Shown: piece by piece, positions 59,570-64,000 of the stretch
Layout of the letters: every line of letters starts with the position of its first letter
How positions within the stretch are numbered: the stretch's first letter is position 1
Origin: RUG12461 sp045661345
GTDB lineage: Bacteria; Bacillota; Clostridia; Lachnospirales; Lachnospiraceae
Direction: 5' to 3'
Length of the DNA: 64,000 bases
NCBI GenBank assembly: GCA_045661345.1
Contig: JAZRFM010000025.1
Span: 62,001 to 126,000, forward strand
Made by a program: the position numbers and the translations under genes
The notes under the pieces: model-generated
What the model was told of the DNA's origin: nothing
Database searches by the model: none
Seen by the model: only the letters and a program-made list of their open reading frames with translations

Positions 59570-62500
59570 ATGGCAAAACCATTTTTTGAAGTATTCCCGA
59601 CATTGGAACTGCATCCCGATCTGCAAAAGCTGTTCTCGGGCATGGAGGTGGAGCGGCTTTCGCAGAACCCTTCCCATACGATGTTACGCATCTATCTCAG
59701 CGGACACCGTCTGGTTCCGCATGACCAGATTACCCGCCTGGAGAAGGAGATCGCGGCGCAGGTATTCCGGGGCAAATCCTACACGGTGAAGATCTACGAG
59801 CGCTATACCCTTTCCCGGCAATACACGCCGGAGACCCTGTTTCAGATCTACGGGGAGAGCATACGCAGGGAACTGCAGCAATACAGTATGCTGATGGGAC
59901 AGATTTTCCGGACTGCAAAGATGGAGTTTGACCGGCCGGATCATCTGCTGTTGACTCTGGAGGATACGATTATCTCCAGAGAGCGCGGGGATGAGCTGAT
60001 TTCGATTCTGGAGAAGATCGTCTGTGAGCGCTGCGGGCTGCAGCTTCGGATTGAGGCGGCTTATGCGCAGCCTGAAAAGAAGAGCCGGGAGGACGAACTG
60101 AAGATACGGCAGGAGATCGAGACCATCGTGAGCCATACCACCTTCGCGCAGCGAAGCGGAGAGACTGCGATGCAGGATCAGATCACAGACCCCGGACTGC
60201 CCGCGGAGAAGCCCCGGGAAGACACTGCCACGGGCGGGTCTGAAAAGACGCCCCCGGAGGGGACATACGCTGCGGCCGGCGACAAAGACGCCAAATCCCG
60301 CGGTCAAAGAGCCCGCAGGACCTTTTCAAAGATCCGTTCCGACGACCCGAACGTGCTATATGGGCGGGATGTGGAAGAGGAAGCCATCCCGATATCACAG
60401 ATCGAGGACGGGATCGGGGAGGTGACGATCCGGGGAAAGGTGATTGGCCTGGATTCCCGCGTGCTGAAAAACGGGGAGCGTACCCTTGTGTTTTTTACGG
60501 TCACGGATTTTACGGATACGATTTCCTGCAAGATGTTTCTGGACGCTGAGACGGAAGCGCCGGAGATGATGAAACGCCTGAAAAAGGGGATGTGTCTGAA
60601 GGTACAGGGCATGGTGCTGCTCGATACCTATGACCGAGAGCTTACCATCGGAAAGATCCGTGGTATCAGAAAAATCGCTGATTTCGCCACAACCAGGATG
60701 GATCGCAGCATCAGGAAACGGGTGGAGCTGCACTGTCATACCAAGATGAGTGATATGGACGGTGTGTCCGATGTAGGGGACATTATCAAAGAAGCTGCGT
60801 CGTGGGGACACAAGGCGATAGCCATTACGGATCACGGCGTGGTGCAATCCTTTCCCATCGCAAATCACAGTATTCCCGAGGGCTCCGACATCAAGCTGAT
60901 CTATGGGGTAGAGGCTTATCTCGTGGACGATCTGAAAGATATTATCAGCAATCCCGCCGGACAGAGCCTCGCGGAGACGTATGTCGTGTTTGATCTGGAG
61001 ACCACCGGCTTCTCTCCCGATAAATGCAGGATTATAGAGATCGGCGCCGTAAAGGTGCAGGACGGGAAGATCACTGACCGGTTTTCCTCCTTCGTAAATC
61101 CAAAGATCCCGATTCCCTACAGGATTGAAGAGCTTACCAGCATTAACGATGCCATGGTGATCGATGCCCCGGAGATCGCGGAGATCCTGCCGGCGTTCAT
61201 GAAATTCTGCGAGGGAGCGATCCTCGTCGCGCACAATGCAGAATTTGATATGAGCTTCATTGAAAAAAACTGTCGGGATCTGGGGATTCCATGCGCTTAT
61301 ACCGTGGCCGATACCGTGACGCTGGCACAGTTTTTGATGCCGCAGCTCAATAATTACAAGCTGCATACCGTTGCACGTGCCCTCAAGGTATCCCTGGAGC
61401 ATCATCACCGGGCCGTGGATGATGCCGGGTGTACGGCGGAGATCTTTTGTGAATTCCTGCAGCGGCTTCGTGACCGGGGGATCGAAACCGTGGATCAGGT
61501 GAATAAGGCAGCCAGAGAGTCCCATCATCTGACCCGTCGGTTGAAATCCCATCATGCTATCATCCTCGCGACCAATGACATCGGTCGTGTGAATCTGTAC
61601 CACCTGGTTTCTTTGTCCCATATCAGGTATTTTCACCGGAAGCACCCCCTGATTCCGAAAAGCGAAGTACAAAAACACAGGGAGGGGCTGCTCCTGGGCT
61701 CTGCCTGTGAGGCGGGAGAGCTCTACCGCGCCCTGCTTTCCAACCGCCCGGAGGAGGAGATTGCGCGGCTGGTGAAGTTCTATGATTATCTGGAGATCCA
61801 GCCTGTCGGTAACAACCGCTTCCTGATCGCGGATGAAGAGTCCCGGATCCAGTCAGAGGAGGACATCCGTTCCATCAACCGCAGGATCGTACAGCTCGGG
61901 GAGGAGTTTCAAAAGCCTGTTGTCGCAACCTGCGATGTGCATTTCCTTCATCCGGAGGATGAGGTCTACCGCCGTATCATCATGACAGGGAACGGGTTCA
62001 AGGACGCGGATCAACAGGCACCGCTTTACCTGCATACGACAGAAGAGATGCTGGAGGAGTTTGCCTACCTCGGGAGTGATAAAGCAGAGGAAGTGGTCAT
62101 CACGAATCCGAACCTGATCGCCGACTGCTGTGACAGGATCCAGCCGGTACGTCCGGACAAGTGCCCCCCCGTGATAGAGGATTCCGACAATCTGCTTCGT
62201 ACGATCTGCTACAACAAGGCGCATGAGATGTATGGAGATCCCCTGCCGAAGCCCGTGGAGGAACGCCTGAAAAGAGAGCTGGATTCCATCATCGGAAACG
62301 GTTACGCCGTCATGTACATCATTGCCCAGAAGCTCGTATGGAAGTCCAACGAGGATGGCTATCTGGTCGGATCCCGTGGGTCTGTCGGCTCCTCCTTTGC
62401 GGCGACAATGGCGGGGATCACGGAAGTGAACCCGCTGCATCCCCATTATTATTGTCCCCAGTGTCATTATTCCGATTTTGACTCGGAAGAGGTCAGAGCC

Positions 62501-64000
62501 TACAGCGGCCGAAGCGGCTGCGATATGCCGGATAAGCGCTGCCCGGTTTGCGGGATTCTCCTGAAAAAAGACGGATTTGACATCCCCTTTGAAACCTTCC
62601 TCGGGTTCAAGGGAGACAAGGAGCCGGATATTGATCTGAATTTCTCCGGCGATTATCAGGCAAAGGCACACGCCTATACAGAGGTGATTTTCGGGTTCGA
62701 ACAGACCTATCGTGCCGGGACCATCGGCACTCTGGCGGATAAGACGGCTTTTGGATATGTAAAGAATTATTTCGAAGAGCGGGGCGTACAAAAACGCAAT
62801 TGTGAGATTGACCGTATTGTGCAGGGGTGCGTGGGTGTCCGCCGTACGACAGGGCAGCATCCCGGCGGGATTGTGGTTTTACCCATGGGGGAGGAGATCA
62901 ATTCTTTTACCCCGATCCAGCGGCCGGCCAACGATATGGAAACGGATATCGTGACCACGCATTTTGAGTATCATTCCATTGACCATAATCTGCTGAAACT
63001 CGATATTCTCGGACACGACGATCCGACGATGATAAGGCTCCTGGAGGATCTGACGGGACTGGATGCCAGAGAGATTCCCCTTGATGATCCGGCGGTGATG
63101 TCTCTGTTCCAGAATACGGACGCAATCGGCGTGACGCCGGAAGAGATCGGAGGATGTCAGATCGGCGCACTGGGGATCCCGGAGTTTGGTACGGACTTTG
63201 CCATGCAGATGCTGATTGACACGAAGCCGGTGGAGTTTTCGGATCTGGTGCGAAACTCGGGTCTTTCCCATGGCACCGATGTTTATCTGGGAAATGCGAA
63301 GGATCTTATCATGAGCGGCCAGGCCACGATCTCTACGGCGATCTGTACCCGCGATGACATCATGACGTACCTGATCAACATGGGACTTGACCCTGCGGAA
63401 GCCTTTCAGATCATGGAGGCGGTGCGGAAGGGGAAGGTCGCAAAAGGCGGGGTAAAGAACTGGGATCAGTGGAAAGCGGATATGAAAGCACATGAAGTGC
63501 CGGACTGGTATATCGGATCCTGTGAAAAAATCAAGTACATGTTTCCGAAAGCACATGCTGCGGCTTATGTGATGATGGCATGGCGGATCGCTTATTGCAA
63601 GGTGTATTACCCCCTGGCGTATTATGCGGCTTTTTTCTCCATCCGCGCCACAGGCTTTTCCTATGAGCTGATGTGTCAGGGAAAGGAAAAGCTGGCGTAT
63701 CATCTCGCGGATTACAAAAGACGTGCGGATGCGCTCAGTAATAAGGAGCAGGATGAGCTGAGGGATATGCGCATCGTGCAGGAAATGTATGCGAGGGGGT
63801 TTTCGTTTCTCCCCATTGATTTGTATCGTGCGGATGCGAAATATTTTCAGATCATTGACGGGAAACTGATGCCAAGCATCGGCTCGATCGCAGGGGTGGG
63901 ACCGCAGGTGGCCGAGCAGGTGCAGAAGGCGGCAAAAGAAGGACCGTTTTTATCCCGGGATGATTTCAGACAGCGTACCAGAGCGAGTACGACGCTGATC
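59570..64000 (+). CDS. polC: DNA polymerase III alpha subunit, PolC type (3' end beyond window)
   Basis: 1,477 codons are visible without a stop, and the gene runs off the window. Order of domains: N-terminal domain, OB fold (GEVTIRGKVIGLDSRVLKNG), PHP domain interrupted by the 3'-5' exonuclease (starting at VVFDLETTGFSPDKCR, D475), the rest of PHP, zinc-bearing part (CPQCHYSDFDSEE and CPVCGILLKK), palm (KEPDIDLNFSGDYQAKAHAY), fingers and the start of the C-terminal region. PolC is the leading-strand replicase with built-in proofreading in low-GC Firmicutes. The ATG at 59570 follows ispG by 12 bp; the ribosome site is weak. Confidence 0.97.
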   Translation, partial: MAKPFFEVFPTLELHPDLQKLFSGMEVERLSQNPSHTMLRIYLSGHRLVPHDQITRLEKEIAAQVFRGKSYTVKIYERYTLSRQYTPETLFQIYGESIRRELQQYSMLMGQIFRTAKMEFDRPDHLLLTLEDTIISRERGDELISILEKIVCERCGLQLRIEAAYAQPEKKSREDELKIRQEIETIVSHTTFAQRSGETAMQDQITDPGLPAEKPREDTATGGSEKTPPEGTYAAAGDKDAKSRGQRARRTFSKIRSDDPNVLYGRDVEEEAIPISQIEDGIGEVTIRGKVIGLDSRVLKNGERTLVFFTVTDFTDTISCKMFLDAETEAPEMMKRLKKGMCLKVQGMVLLDTYDRELTIGKIRGIRKIADFATTRMDRSIRKRVELHCHTKMSDMDGVSDVGDIIKEAASWGHKAIAITDHGVVQSFPIANHSIPEGSDIKLIYGVEAYLVDDLKDIISNPAGQSLAETYVVFDLETTGFSPDKCRIIEIGAVKVQDGKITDRFSSFVNPKIPIPYRIEELTSINDAMVIDAPEIAEILPAFMKFCEGAILVAHNAEFDMSFIEKNCRDLGIPCAYTVADTVTLAQFLMPQLNNYKLHTVARALKVSLEHHHRAVDDAGCTAEIFCEFLQRLRDRGIETVDQVNKAARESHHLTRRLKSHHAIILATNDIGRVNLYHLVSLSHIRYFHRKHPLIPKSEVQKHREGLLLGSACEAGELYRALLSNRPEEEIARLVKFYDYLEIQPVGNNRFLIADEESRIQSEEDIRSINRRIVQLGEEFQKPVVATCDVHFLHPEDEVYRRIIMTGNGFKDADQQAPLYLHTTEEMLEEFAYLGSDKAEEVVITNPNLIADCCDRIQPVRPDKCPPVIEDSDNLLRTICYNKAHEMYGDPLPKPVEERLKRELDSIIGNGYAVMYIIAQKLVWKSNEDGYLVGSRGSVGSSFAATMAGITEVNPLHPHYYCPQCHYSDFDSEEVRAYSGRSGCDMPDKRCPVCGILLKKDGFDIPFETFLGFKGDKEPDIDLNFSGDYQAKAHAYTEVIFGFEQTYRAGTIGTLADKTAFGYVKNYFEERGVQKRNCEIDRIVQGCVGVRRTTGQHPGGIVVLPMGEEINSFTPIQRPANDMETDIVTTHFEYHSIDHNLLKLDILGHDDPTMIRLLEDLTGLDAREIPLDDPAVMSLFQNTDAIGVTPEEIGGCQIGALGIPEFGTDFAMQMLIDTKPVEFSDLVRNSGLSHGTDVYLGNAKDLIMSGQATISTAICTRDDIMTYLINMGLDPAEAFQIMEAVRKGKVAKGGVKNWDQWKADMKAHEVPDWYIGSCEKIKYMFPKAHAAAYVMMAWRIAYCKVYYPLAYYAAFFSIRATGFSYELMCQGKEKLAYHLADYKRRADALSNKEQDELRDMRIVQEMYARGFSFLPIDLYRADAKYFQIIDGKLMPSIGSIAGVGPQVAEQVQKAAKEGPFLSRDDFRQRTRASTTLI

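Overview
This window looks like a chromosomal segment of a motile Clostridia-class Firmicute, most probably Lachnospiraceae. The evidence is the gene order dprA-topA-codY-flagellar operon-rpsB, a CodY, a PolC-type replicase, a FliY-type switch protein with CheC/CheD, strong AGGAGG ribosome sites, and lineage-typical small proteins (DUF1292, DUF5662, DUF6115). Family level is as far as the sequence takes me. I saw no tRNA, rRNA, CRISPR array, integrase or transposase gene. No gene-free stretch exceeds 300 bases.

Left flank (1-10260): the 3' end of a UvrD-like helicase, a convergent DUF1292 gene, a GlgX-like GH13 protein that has lost all three catalytic acids, a coupled DUF5662 gene, trpS, yifB (ComM-like), dprA, topA and codY. 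topA and codY each have a clear sigma-A promoter, and codY ends in a terminator.

Flagellar/chemotaxis region (10390-49420): a sigma-A promoter and a leader with paired segments precede flgB-flgC-fliE-fliF-fliG-fliH-fliI-fliJ-motE-like-fliK-flgD-flagellar operon protein-flgE. A 3.6-kb disordered segment follows. Then come motA-motB-fliL-fliM-fliY-cheY-fliO-fliP-fliQ-fliR-flhB-flhA-flhF-flhG-PilZ gene-cheB-cheA-cheW-cheC-cheD-small membrane gene-sigD-FapA gene-small gene-DUF6115-MltG-like gene, closed by a terminator. Together they encode the basal body, C-ring, type III export gate, hook, stator, chemotaxis signalling core and flagellar sigma factor. Flagellin, filament cap, receptors, CheR and FlgM are not here.

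The disordered segment (23056-26674) is the most unusual part. It holds an AT-rich repeat-bearing control region, an ATPase gene and a sugar acetyltransferase gene. It then holds an inverted, 5'-truncated second flgE that carries its own copy of the flgE terminator. That copy abuts, head to head, the 5'-truncated remnant of an AlbA/RecG-like ATP-binding gene. The flbD gene usually found after flgE is missing, and motA has acquired a new promoter.

Right flank (49402-64000): rpsB-tsf with a foldable leader, a polysaccharide deacetylase and a bactofilin, then pyrH-frr-uppS-cdsA-dxr-rseP-ispG-polC (cut by the window end). This order matches Bacillus subtilis closely, with deacetylase/bactofilin added and ispG where proS would be.
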